Below the pieces are notes generated by a model, which saw nothing but the letters and a program-made list of their open reading frames with translations, made no database searches and was not told the origin of the DNA. From Afipia sp. (GTDB taxonomy: Bacteria > Pseudomonadota > Alphaproteobacteria > Rhizobiales > Xanthobacteraceae), in contig JAFKER010000005.1 of assembly GCA_017308595.1 (NCBI GenBank), positions 568,950-632,949 of the forward strand: a stretch of 64,000 nt of DNA, written 5' to 3'. Position 1 is the first letter of the stretch. Each line of letters opens with the position of its first letter. The position numbers and the translations under genes were made by a program. Shown here piece by piece: positions 43,395 to 52,051 of this stretch.

Positions 43395-43880
43395 ATGACG
43401 GGGACCGGCAGCGCCAAAGGCAGGCTGAACAATTCTGAGTTGTGGGGCGGCCTTGTCGGTCTCGCGCTCGGCATTTTCGTAATCTGGTCGGGCTACAAGC
43501 TCAAGATCGGAGGCATTCACGATCCGGGGTCCGGGTTCGTGTTGTTCTATACGGGCATTCTGATGTGCCTTTTCGCATTGTCGATTGTGGTCGGGGCTGT
43601 GACGGAAGGCGGCCCGACTGTCGGATCACTATGGAAGGGCACGCGCTGGACCAAGCCGCTGGTGGTCATTGGGTGTCTGTCTGTATTTGCCATTCTGTTT
43701 GAGCCGCTCGGCTTCCTGCTGTCAGCCATTCCGCTGCTGTTGCTGCTGTTGCGCGTAATTGATCCGGTGCGCTGGACGCTGGCCATACCGCTGGCTGTCC
43801 TCGCACCGCTCTGTGTCTGGTGGGTGCTCAAGCATGGACTGTTAATCCGGTTGCCCTCGGGCATGCTTGGCATCGGTTGA
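43395..43880 (+). CDS. tctB: Tripartite tricarboxylate transporter small membrane subunit (TctB)
   Basis: A 161-residue membrane protein with four helices (about 20-37, 48-68, 84-118 in two parts, 128-148). It is poorly conserved in sequence, as usual for TctB, and is identified by size, topology and position between tctC and tctA. Ribosome-binding site GGAGGGGACGCG precedes ATG 43395. Confidence 0.85.
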   Translation: MTGTGSAKGRLNNSELWGGLVGLALGIFVIWSGYKLKIGGIHDPGSGFVLFYTGILMCLFALSIVVGAVTEGGPTVGSLWKGTRWTKPLVVIGCLSVFAILFEPLGFLLSAIPLLLLLLRVIDPVRWTLAIPLAVLAPLCVWWVLKHGLLIRLPSGMLGIG

Positions 43881-43893
43881 CGGGGTTAGGCTC

Positions 43894-45402
43894 ATGGATG
43901 TCCTCGTCAACGTTTCCCACGGTCTCGGTGTCGCGCTTCAGCCGGTTAATCTGCTGTATTGTTTCATCGGTGTTTTCATCGGTACGCTGGTCGGCGTATT
44001 GCCGGGTATCGGCCCGATTTCGGCGATGTCACTGCTATTGCCAGTGACGCTCTCGGGCACGCCCGAATCCGGCATCATCATGATGGCGGGCATCTACTAC
44101 GGCTCGATGTATGGCGGATCGACCACATCGATTCTCGTCAACATCCCCGGGGAAGCCGCGTCGGTGGTGACGTGTCTCGACGGTCATCAGATGGCCAAGC
44201 AGGGCAAGGCCGGACCTGCGCTCGGGATTTCCGCGCTCGGTTCGTTCATCGCCGGAACATTCGCGCTGATCGCGCTGATGTTCATTGCGCCGTCGCTCGC
44301 CAGTGTCGCGGTGGCGTTCGGGCCTGCGGAGTATTTCAGCCTGATGGTGCTTGGCCTCGTGGTGCTGACGTTCCTCACCCAAGGCTCGATGGCCAAGGCA
44401 CTCTTGATGGCCTGCATCGGCGTTGTGCTCGGGCTGATTGGTCTCGACAGCATCACGGCCCAGCCGCGGTTGACATTCGGCCGCCTCGAACTGATCGACG
44501 GCATCGGTCTCGTGCCGGTGGTCATGGGGCTGTTCGGGGTGGCTGAAGTCCTGATCAACATCGAACAAGTCATCAAACGCGATGTGATTGAAACCAAGAT
44601 TACCCAACTTCTTCCGAACAGGGAGGAATGGAAGGCCAGCGCCGGACCGGTCGGACGCGGGACTGTGCTTGGTTTCTTTCTCGGTATTCTGCCCGGCGGC
44701 GGCGCGGTGGTGGCCTCCTTTGCATCCTATGCGCTTGAGAAGCGGCTCTCGAAAACGCCGGAGCGTTTTGGCAAGGGGGCGATCGAGGGTGTCGCAGGAC
44801 CGGAAGCCGCGAACAATGCCGCCGCAGGCGGCGCGTTCATTCCGCTGATGACGCTCGGCATTCCGCCCAATGTGGTGATGGCGCTGCTGCTCGGCGCGTT
44901 CGTCATTCACGGTCTGCAGCCGGGGCCGCTGATGATCACGCAGAATCCGGGATTGTTCTGGGGCATCATCGCCAGCATGTATATCGGCAACGTCATGTTG
45001 CTGATCCTGAACCTGCCGCTGATAGGGATGTGGGTTCAATTGTTGAAGCTGCCTTACAACGTGCTGTTTCCGCTGATTCTGCTGTTCACGATCGTTGGTG
45101 TTTATTGCAGCAGCAATAATGTGTTCGATGTCTATGTGATGATTGGCTTCGGCGTGATCGGCTATCTGATGCGCAAGTTCGGCTATGAACCTGCGCCGCT
45201 GGTGCTGGCTTTTGTGCTCGGGCCGTTGCTGGAAAACAACCTGCGCAAGTCGCTGATCCTGTCGCAGGGCGACCTGATGACATTCGTCCAGCGTCCGATT
45301 TCGGCGGTGTGTCTGGTGGCCGCCGCGATTTTGCTGATCGGGCCGCTGCTGCCGTCGTTACGCAAGAAGCGCGAACTGGTTGCGCTGGACGAGGGGGCCT
45401 GA
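43894..45402 (+). CDS. tctA: Tripartite tricarboxylate transporter large permease (TctA)
   Basis: A 502-residue permease with about 11-12 helices. TctA motifs: [23 protein letters not shown] near the N-terminus, [20 protein letters not shown], and [23 protein letters not shown] with [23 protein letters not shown] in the centre, the twin glycine-rich cores of the pore. Sodium-coupled carboxylate import is expected from the family. ATG 43894 ([10 protein letters not shown]) is 13 bp after tctB. The next gene is a DAO-type oxidoreductase 76 bp on, possibly cotranscribed. Confidence 0.92.
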   Translation: MDVLVNVSHGLGVALQPVNLLYCFIGVFIGTLVGVLPGIGPISAMSLLLPVTLSGTPESGIIMMAGIYYGSMYGGSTTSILVNIPGEAASVVTCLDGHQMAKQGKAGPALGISALGSFIAGTFALIALMFIAPSLASVAVAFGPAEYFSLMVLGLVVLTFLTQGSMAKALLMACIGVVLGLIGLDSITAQPRLTFGRLELIDGIGLVPVVMGLFGVAEVLINIEQVIKRDVIETKITQLLPNREEWKASAGPVGRGTVLGFFLGILPGGGAVVASFASYALEKRLSKTPERFGKGAIEGVAGPEAANNAAAGGAFIPLMTLGIPPNVVMALLLGAFVIHGLQPGPLMITQNPGLFWGIIASMYIGNVMLLILNLPLIGMWVQLLKLPYNVLFPLILLFTIVGVYCSSNNVFDVYVMIGFGVIGYLMRKFGYEPAPLVLAFVLGPLLENNLRKSLILSQGDLMTFVQRPISAVCLVAAAILLIGPLLPSLRKKRELVALDEGA

Positions 45403-45478
45403 TCCGGGAACTTTTACATCATTCAAGCGTCATCATGGATTGGGCACGGGGGTGCTTTCCAAGCCATGACTGAAACAA

Positions 45479-46729
45479 ATGATGTTCGATCCGGAAAGAG
45501 TTCGGCAAGATAACCTGCGCGGTGGCACGCCACCCTGGAGCCACCGGCTTGCGCAGCCCCTAAGGCCATCCGTTGACCGGGATTTTCGTTGTGAGGTTCT
45601 CGTCGTTGGAGCGGGCGTGACCGGCGCGCTTGTGGCTGAGCATCTGGCCGCGCAGGATCATGAGGTCTGCATTATCGACCGTCAGCGTCCGGGTTTCGGC
45701 AGCACGGCTGCGAGCACCTCGATGCTGATGTGGGAGATCGATCGCTCCCTTGGTGATCTCACTGCGATGTATGGATTTGAGCGGGCTGCGAATATCTATC
45801 GCCGCAGCTTCGCCGCGGTCAGTGGACTGGCTGAACTCGTCAACACGCGCCGGCTAGCCTGCGGTCTGCGGCACAGGCGTTCGCTTTATCTGGCGGCCGG
45901 TGAGATCGGCGCCCGAGAGCTGCAAGCTGAACATGATCTTCGGGTGCGCGCCGGACTGCCCGGCGAGTATCTGGACCATTTGACTCTGTTGGAACAGTTC
46001 GGACTCTATCGAGAGGCTGCGATCCACTCGATCGGATCCGCAGATGCGGACCCGCTGTTGTTGTGTCAGGCATTGCTGGATGCTGCAGTCGGCTATGGCG
46101 CGGTGATCTATGACGCGAACGCGGAGAATTACGACAACAGCGGGCAGGGGGTCGTGGTCGAACTCGACAATGGTCACGTGATCGAGGCCGGGCAGGTTGT
46201 CCTCGCCACCGGTTACGTGATGCCGGATTTTGTGACATCCGATCTTCACAAGCTTTCGTCGAGCTGGGCTATTGCGACGCCCCCTCAATCTCCGGCCGCC
46301 TTATGGCGCGACGGCGCGTTGATCTGGGAAGCGTCTGAAAATTACTGTTATGCGCGCACGACGCGCGATGGGCGCATCATCATAGGCGGCGAGGACGATG
46401 ACCGGGTTACGGAGCCGGAAGAACGTGACCGCTTGATGCCCGCCAAAGCGGATGCTCTGCTGCACCGGCTCAACGGGCTGTGGTCGCACGTTGATCCGGT
46501 GGCTGAATTTGTGTGGTCCGGTACATTCGGGACGACAACAGACGGTCTTCCGCTGATCGGGCGCGTGCCCGGCCATCCGCGCATTCACGCTGCATATGGT
46601 TATGGCGGCAACGGCATTACCTATAGCTATCTTGCGTCGCGGATGATCGCGGCCTCTATCGCTGGGAACAACCAGCCGTGGTTCGACGATTTCGCCATCG
46701 ACCGCGACGCGCCGAAGGTCGCGGCATAG
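45479..46729 (+). CDS. FAD-dependent oxidoreductase (DAO family)
   Basis: A 416-residue flavoprotein with GAGVTG at 44-49, IDRQRPGFGSTAASTSMLMWEID (FAD pyrophosphate region and the STAAS turn of glycine-oxidase-like enzymes) and a C-terminal GLPLIGRVPGHPRIHAAYGYGGNGITYS that closes the FAD site. It probably oxidises an amine or imino acid; the substrate is not identifiable. ATG 45479 is followed by a second ATG, and neither has a clear ribosome-binding site. It ends at a strong bidirectional terminator. Confidence 0.8.
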   Translation: MMFDPERVRQDNLRGGTPPWSHRLAQPLRPSVDRDFRCEVLVVGAGVTGALVAEHLAAQDHEVCIIDRQRPGFGSTAASTSMLMWEIDRSLGDLTAMYGFERAANIYRRSFAAVSGLAELVNTRRLACGLRHRRSLYLAAGEIGARELQAEHDLRVRAGLPGEYLDHLTLLEQFGLYREAAIHSIGSADADPLLLCQALLDAAVGYGAVIYDANAENYDNSGQGVVVELDNGHVIEAGQVVLATGYVMPDFVTSDLHKLSSSWAIATPPQSPAALWRDGALIWEASENYCYARTTRDGRIIIGGEDDDRVTEPEERDRLMPAKADALLHRLNGLWSHVDPVAEFVWSGTFGTTTDGLPLIGRVPGHPRIHAAYGYGGNGITYSYLASRMIAASIAGNNQPWFDDFAIDRDAPKVAA

Positions 46730-46738
46730 GCCAACGAA

Positions 46739-46764
46739 AAACCCCGGCGCATTGGCCGGGGTTT
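46739..46764. terminator. Bidirectional terminator between DAO and TAXI genes
   Basis: Perfect 10-bp stem AAACCCCGGC at 46739-46748 and GCCGGGGTTT at 46755-46764, loop GCATTG, preceded by GAAAA. It separates the convergent oxidoreductase and TAXI genes and can work in both directions. Confidence 0.85.
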
Positions 46765-46789
46765 CGAGACAGGCGGATCGGAAGCGGGA

Positions 46790-47758
46790 TTAGCCGCCGA
46801 TGCCCTTTTCCTTGAAGTATTTCAGTGCGCCCGGATGGAAGGGCACCGGCGAGCGCGCCTGGACCTGATTATCCAGCGAGAAGCTCAGGGCTTCCTTGTG
46901 AACCGCAACAATATCGGCCTTCTTTTCCACCAATGTCTTCACGATGGCGTAAGCGTCATCGTTGCTCATCTTGTCGTTGGTGACGATCAGATTCCAGACC
47001 TCGGCAATCTTGTTGTCCTTATCATAGCCCGGATAGGAACCCGCCTTGATGGTGCTGGTGCTATAAAGCTTGCCGTATTTTTCGTTCATCTTGTCGACCG
47101 TCTCGCTATGGTCGACGAGTTTCATCTTCACGCCGGGTGTCGCAGCGAGATCGGTCACAGCTGCCGTCGGGATGCCTCCGACCCAGAAGAATGCGTCAAT
47201 CTTGCCGTCCTTGATCGCATTGACGGATTCGGCGACGCCGAGGCGTTCACGCTTCATGTCCTTGTCCTTGTCGAGGCCTGCAGCCTCGATTACGCGGAAC
47301 GCCATCACCTCGGTTGCGCTGCCCGGCGAGCCGGTGGAAATGCGCTTACCCTTCATGTCTGACATCTTTTCGATGCCGGTGCCCTCGATCGTTACGACGT
47401 GCATGCGATTAGGGTAGACGACGAGCAGCGTCTGGAGGGGGATCTTGCCGCTCTTGAACTTGTCTTCGCCGTTGTAGGCATTCAGTGCCGCATCGGCCAT
47501 GGTGAAGCCGAGTTCGTTCTTTCCGGTGCCGATCAGTTTCAGGTTGTCGACCGAGCCGCCCGTGACTTCGGCGGTCGCCTGCACATTCGGCAAATTCTTG
47601 GATAGTACGTTTGCGACCGCGCCGCCGAGTGGATAGTACACGCCGCCCGTACCGCCTGTGCCGATCGACATCGTTTTCTGCTGCGCGTAGGCGGATAAAG
47701 CAAACCCTGCCGATAACGCGACGGCCAGCACCGCAGCCATTTTTGTCGTTTTCTTCAT
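46790..47758 (-). CDS. TAXI-family TRAP transporter binding protein
   Basis: A 322-residue periplasmic protein with a signal peptide ending ALSAYAQ. The TAXI hallmark SIGTGGTGGVYYPLGGAVANVLSK opens the mature protein, and MKGKRISTGSPGSATEV and the C-terminal FHPGALKYFKEKG are typical. TAXI proteins deliver ligands such as glutamate or other acids to fused TRAP permeases; the specific ligand is unknown. The permease gene lies 25 bp downstream on the same strand... transcribed from 49799, so the permease is actually upstream and this gene is second in the operon. Confidence 0.9.
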   Translation of the reverse strand: MKKTTKMAAVLAVALSAGFALSAYAQQKTMSIGTGGTGGVYYPLGGAVANVLSKNLPNVQATAEVTGGSVDNLKLIGTGKNELGFTMADAALNAYNGEDKFKSGKIPLQTLLVVYPNRMHVVTIEGTGIEKMSDMKGKRISTGSPGSATEVMAFRVIEAAGLDKDKDMKRERLGVAESVNAIKDGKIDAFFWVGGIPTAAVTDLAATPGVKMKLVDHSETVDKMNEKYGKLYSTSTIKAGSYPGYDKDNKIAEVWNLIVTNDKMSNDDAYAIVKTLVEKKADIVAVHKEALSFSLDNQVQARSPVPFHPGALKYFKEKGIGG

Positions 47759-47783
47759 TCCCTTGTTCCTCCCTTTGAAGTGT

Positions 47784-49799
47784 TCAGGCCGATCTTTGAA
47801 GCGCCGGCCCTTTTGCTTGCCATAATAATACCCCCAATCCGATCAGGACGCCGGGTACATAAGTATAAGAGATATCGCGACCAATCGCCGCTTCAATCAC
47901 GGCCTCGATCAGGCTCGGGAATACGAGCAAAAGTCCCGAGAGGGCAAGCAGTGCACGTTCGATCAGCGTGGTGTGCCGCAGTGCCCAGCCTTGCGCCGCG
48001 GCGGCCAGTGCCATCAGCCCGAGCGTTGTCTTGAGGGTGATCTCGAAAATATCGACCCATGAGCCGCCCTTCGGAATATTGAGCAGCAGGCCGACGCCCT
48101 GTGGGTCGAGAACAAATACGAACGGCACAAGGAATGCGGGCAGGGTGTATTTCCAGGATTGCAGCGTGGTCTTGTAGGGATCTCCGCCGGTGATGGCAGC
48201 GGCCGCGAACGGCGACAACGCGGTTGGCGGCGAGACTTCGGAGAGCACTGCGTAGTAGAAGATGAACATGTGCGCAGCGTAATCCGGCACGCCGAGCTTG
48301 ATCAGGGCAGGCGCGGCAATCACGGCGCAGATGATGTAGGACGCAGTAACCGGAACGGCGAGGCCGATGATCCAGACGATCAGCGCTGTATAAATCGCAG
48401 TCAGCAACAGGCTGCCGCCGGCATAGGCGATCACAATCGACGAAAACTTCAGGCCGAGGCCAGTGAGTGTCACGATGCCGACGACGATGCCGGCGCAAGC
48501 GCAGGTCGTGGCGGCATTCAGTGCGCCGATTGATCCGTCAGCCAGCGCTCGCTTCAGCTTCGGCGGCATCAGCGCCGTGTCCTTGCGCAGGAAACTCAGC
48601 ACGAAGGTGGTGATGATGGCGTAGAACACCGATAGCGACGGCGAATAGCCGATCACCATGAAGATGACGACCGCGACCAGTGAAATAAAGTGGAAGCCGT
48701 AGCGTTTGGTCATTTCGCCGAGCGTTAGTTCCGGCTTGAAATTGACATCGCGCGCGGCGAAGCGCTTGGCGTCGAGTTCGACCATGATCAGCAGCGAGAG
48801 ATAATAGAGACAGGTCGGGATGGTCGCCATCCAGATCACATCGAGATAGCTGATCTTGAGAAACTCGGCGATGAGAAATGCCGCTGCTCCGAGTACCGGC
48901 GGCGACAGGATTGCGCCGAGGCCACCAGCGGCGAGAAGGCCGCCAGCTGCGTTTTTCTCGAAGCCCGCTTTTTTCATCATCGGATAGGCGACGGTGCCGA
49001 TCATCACGGTGGTCGCGACGCCGGATCCGGATGGGCCGCCGAGCAGGAACGATGAAAGCACGACGGTGCGGCCCGCGCTGTTTGGCTTGCCGCCCATCAG
49101 CGCCAGCGAAAAATCAATGAAGAATTTTCCAGCCCCGGATTGCTGCAGGAATGCCCCGAAGATCGTGAACAGGATGATCAGTGTCGCGGATACGTCGACA
49201 GCAACGCCAAAGATGCCTTCGAGCGTAATGAAAAGGTGACCCACCAGACGCGGTAGATCGTAGGCGCGGTGTGTCCAGGGCGCGGGAAAATATGGACCAA
49301 GCATCGCGTAGGCGATGAACAGGATCGAGACCACCGGCATGATCCATCCGGTGGTTCGTCGTGTCGCCTCGAGAACGAGGACGATGAAGATCACGCCGAC
49401 GATGACGTCCCAGCGGTCAGGTGTGGTGGCGCGGTCGGTGAAATCATCGCCGCCCATAAGTGCGTAGACGATGGTCGCGACGGCGAGGAAGCAGGGAATG
49501 ACGTCCCACCACCGCACGCGATTACGGAAGCTCGCGGCAAGCGGAAACAGCAGGAATGAAAGGATAAGGGTGAATGCGACGTGGGTATAACGCAGTTCCT
49601 GCGTCGGCACGATCGAGTAGGCGGCGTACAGGTGAAAAAGGCTCATCGCCACCGCGATGTACGTTACCGCCTGACCGACGAATCCGCCCAGTCTGTTGGT
49701 CGCGCCCTCATCTGCTTCAATGAATTCCTCGGCCTTGCGCAGCGCCTCATCGGAAATGACCGTCGAGTCATCGCTCGGCGGTGTATTTGTCGTCGCCAT
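47784..49799 (-). CDS. TRAP transporter fused 4TM/12TM permease (DctQM type)
   Basis: A 671-residue membrane protein that joins the small (DctQ) and large (DctM) TRAP subunits, the usual partner of TAXI receptors. About 18 hydrophobic segments. The DctM core is visible in SFLLGGPSGSGVATTVMIGTVAYPMM and GLLAAGGLGAILSPPVLGAAAFLIAEF, plus AVLSEVSPPTALSPFAAAAITGGDP. Sodium-driven import is expected. GGGGGAG sits just before the ATG. First gene of a permease-receptor operon, divergent from tetR. Confidence 0.92.
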   Translation of the reverse strand: MATTNTPPSDDSTVISDEALRKAEEFIEADEGATNRLGGFVGQAVTYIAVAMSLFHLYAAYSIVPTQELRYTHVAFTLILSFLLFPLAASFRNRVRWWDVIPCFLAVATIVYALMGGDDFTDRATTPDRWDVIVGVIFIVLVLEATRRTTGWIMPVVSILFIAYAMLGPYFPAPWTHRAYDLPRLVGHLFITLEGIFGVAVDVSATLIILFTIFGAFLQQSGAGKFFIDFSLALMGGKPNSAGRTVVLSSFLLGGPSGSGVATTVMIGTVAYPMMKKAGFEKNAAGGLLAAGGLGAILSPPVLGAAAFLIAEFLKISYLDVIWMATIPTCLYYLSLLIMVELDAKRFAARDVNFKPELTLGEMTKRYGFHFISLVAVVIFMVIGYSPSLSVFYAIITTFVLSFLRKDTALMPPKLKRALADGSIGALNAATTCACAGIVVGIVTLTGLGLKFSSIVIAYAGGSLLLTAIYTALIVWIIGLAVPVTASYIICAVIAAPALIKLGVPDYAAHMFIFYYAVLSEVSPPTALSPFAAAAITGGDPYKTTLQSWKYTLPAFLVPFVFVLDPQGVGLLLNIPKGGSWVDIFEITLKTTLGLMALAAAAQGWALRHTTLIERALLALSGLLLVFPSLIEAVIEAAIGRDISYTYVPGVLIGLGVLLWQAKGPALQRSA

Positions 49800-50139
49800 T
49801 CGTTTCTCCCCCGTGGCCCTGTTTCATTGCGGGCCTTGTGGTCATCCTGCTTGTCCAGGGACCATTCATTGCGCGCATTGAGGCGGGTTCGATCGATTTA
49901 GGCAAGAGCTCGTTTTGAGCGGTATTGTGAAGCCGCTTCGTAGTGAATCCAGGGTTTGGCGGCGCAGGGGGTGGACAAGCTTGCGGTGCCCTTGGCGGTT
50001 GGGCCCGAAAAGGGATCTGACGAAAGTCGTAGGCATCGCGTGGGAAGGGCGGCAAAGCCTTTCAAATGTGCAGATTTGCGTGCCGCACAGCAGCAAATTC
50101 AATTGACTTTGGTTAAGTGAGTGCTTACTCACACGACAA
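49800..50139. promoter_or_regulatory. Divergent TRAP-tetR control region with palindromic operator
   Basis: A 340-bp gap. Next to the tetR start is an inverted repeat, GTGAGT-GCTT-ACTCAC at 50117-50132, a likely TetR operator overlapping the tetR leader. The TRAP ribosome-binding site GGGGGAG is at the other end. No gene is supported in between. Confidence 0.6.
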
Positions 50140-50841
50140 ATGAGCACCATCAGACTGACGAGCGATCTCCGCCGGGAACAAATCCTGGAGGCAGCCAAGC
50201 GTTGTTTCGCCCTGTATGGTTTTGCAGGGACGACGACGCGTAGCGTCGCGCAGGCCGCGGGCATCTCCGAGGGGCTGCTCTTCAAGCATTTCCCCACGAA
50301 AGCCGCACTCTATGCGGAAACTCTCTCGGAGGAGTGCGAAGCCGATCCCGAATTGATCCGGCTGCGCGAGCTGAAGCCATCGACGACGACACTGGTCATT
50401 CTGATTCGCGAGATGGTCGGGCATTTCATGCGCGCGACCGAGGCGCCGAACGAGGAAGATGCCCATCGGGTCAGGTTGCTGATCTCCAGTCAATTGACCG
50501 ACGGAGAATTCGCGCGGCTGGTCTATGACAAGATTGGTGATCTCATCGGGTCGACCTTCAAGGCCTCGCTTGAAAGCGCCATCGCTGCGGGCGATGCGGA
50601 GAGGGTCGAGGGTGAACAGCTCAACCTTTTCTGGTTTGCGCATCAGGTTGTTCACATGGTTGCCCTCACAAGGCTTCCTGCGACCCCTTCGCTGGCATAT
50701 GCCAGCGAGCCGGACTTCGAACGACAGATTTGCCAGTTCATTCTTCGCGGAATTGGAATGAACGGCCGGGCTATAGCTTCTTATTTGGATGCCGTCCCTC
50801 CGCCTTTGAGCGCGGCGGATCGGATTGCGGAAAGTGCATAA
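50140..50841 (+). CDS. TetR-family regulator of RND pump 3
   Basis: A 233-residue TetR protein. HTH at about 28-58 (GFAGTTTRSVAQAAGISEGLLFKHFPTKAALY); the ligand domain has the RND-associated layout with helices rich in Leu and Glu. The stop is 1 bp before the adaptor start, so regulator and pump form one operon, unlike pumps 1 and 2 where the regulator is divergent. A GTGAGT/ACTCAC palindrome lies 8-23 bp before the start codon, consistent with autorepression of the whole operon. Confidence 0.88.
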   Translation: MSTIRLTSDLRREQILEAAKRCFALYGFAGTTTRSVAQAAGISEGLLFKHFPTKAALYAETLSEECEADPELIRLRELKPSTTTLVILIREMVGHFMRATEAPNEEDAHRVRLLISSQLTDGEFARLVYDKIGDLIGSTFKASLESAIAAGDAERVEGEQLNLFWFAHQVVHMVALTRLPATPSLAYASEPDFERQICQFILRGIGMNGRAIASYLDAVPPPLSAADRIAESA

Positions 50842-50842
50842 C

Positions 50843-52033
50843 ATGGACGCCACGACCAAACCGTCTCATCAAACTCCCACGCCAGCTGAGAAGCCGCATC
50901 CGCCGGTGCGCATGCGGCGCTGGATGATCATCATCGGCGGCGCGCTTGTGCTGCTGGTCGGTATCATCTGGGGCTTCAATACCTTCCGCGCCCACATGAT
51001 CGCGCAGTTCTTCAAGAACAACAAACCGGCTCCGACCGTGGTGGCGGTGGCCGAGGCGAAATCGGAAGTGTTGCCTAATCTTCTGACCGCGGTTGGTGAT
51101 CTTGCTGCGGTGAATCAGGTGAACGTCACGACCGACGTCAACGGGCGCGTCACCGAGATCCTCTTTCAGCCAGGCGCAGAAGTGAAGGCAGGCGATCCGC
51201 TGCTCCAGATTTACGACGCGCCGGACCAGAGCGACCTTGCCAGCTACAAGGCACAGACGCTTGCGGCGAAGCTTGCGCTCGATCGCGCCCAGACGCTGCT
51301 GGCCAAGTCGTTTGGGCCGCAGGCAACCGTCGATCAGGCGCAGGCTGCTTACGATCAGGGCGCTGCTTCGGTGGCGAAGACCGAGGCGATCATCTCGCAG
51401 AAGCGCATCACCGCGCCGTTCAGCGGCGTGCTCGGCGTGCGCCTCGTTCAGCTCGGCCAGTATCTCAGTGCCGGAACGCAGATCGTCTCGTTGACAGACC
51501 TGTCGCGGCTTTATCTGAATTTCACGGTGACTGAAAAGGACCGTGCCGTTCTCGATGTCGGCCAGACTGTTCGCATCAAGGTCGACGCCTATCCAAACCG
51601 CACCTTCGAAGGCAAGATCACAACCATCGAACCGCAGATCAGCGCCGACACCCGCAACGTTCGCGTTCAAGCGACGCTGGAGAATCCGAACCGTATTCTT
51701 CAACCGGGTATGTTCGCGTCCACCACGGTCGAATTGCCGTCCAAGCCTGCGGTGATCACCGTGCCGGAAACCGCCGTGGATTACACTCTCTATGGCGACT
51801 CAGTCTGGCTCATTACCGGAACGAAGGACGCTGACGGCAAGGATTCGCTGAAGACCGACCGGACCTTCGTGAAGACCGGACAGCGGATCAATGGCCGCGT
51901 CGTCATTCTCAGCGGCGTCAAGCCGGGGGATCGTGTGGTTGCTGTTGGTCAGCTCAAGCTGCAGTCCGGTTCGGCTGTCACGATCTCGCCCGATCAGCCG
52001 CCGCCAATCCCCGCGCAAGCGCCGCGTTATTGA
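50843..52033 (+). CDS. RND periplasmic adaptor, pump 3
   Basis: A 396-residue membrane fusion protein: proline-rich cytoplasmic N-terminus (HQTPTPAEKPHPP), one membrane helix at about 28-47, lipoyl segments (TDVNGRVTEILFQPGAEVKAGDPLL and SQKRITAPFSGVLGVR), a short coiled-coil and a beta-barrel with QISADTRNVRVQATLENPN. The short hairpin suggests an MdtA/MexH-like adaptor. ATG 50843 is used; the frame opens at 50825 inside tetR. Directly precedes the permease (18 bp). Confidence 0.9.
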   Translation: MDATTKPSHQTPTPAEKPHPPVRMRRWMIIIGGALVLLVGIIWGFNTFRAHMIAQFFKNNKPAPTVVAVAEAKSEVLPNLLTAVGDLAAVNQVNVTTDVNGRVTEILFQPGAEVKAGDPLLQIYDAPDQSDLASYKAQTLAAKLALDRAQTLLAKSFGPQATVDQAQAAYDQGAASVAKTEAIISQKRITAPFSGVLGVRLVQLGQYLSAGTQIVSLTDLSRLYLNFTVTEKDRAVLDVGQTVRIKVDAYPNRTFEGKITTIEPQISADTRNVRVQATLENPNRILQPGMFASTTVELPSKPAVITVPETAVDYTLYGDSVWLITGTKDADGKDSLKTDRTFVKTGQRINGRVVILSGVKPGDRVVAVGQLKLQSGSAVTISPDQPPPIPAQAPRY

Positions 52034-52051
52034 TTTTCCGAGGAGCCACTA

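Noticed and set aside
44035-45039. 334-codon minus-strand frame opposite tctA
   Set aside because: Composition extremely rich in His, Arg, Gln and Asp; antisense shadow of a conserved permease.
45466-45513. 15-codon frame overlapping the start of the DAO-family gene
   Set aside because: No ribosome-binding site, out of frame with the real gene, and too short to support.
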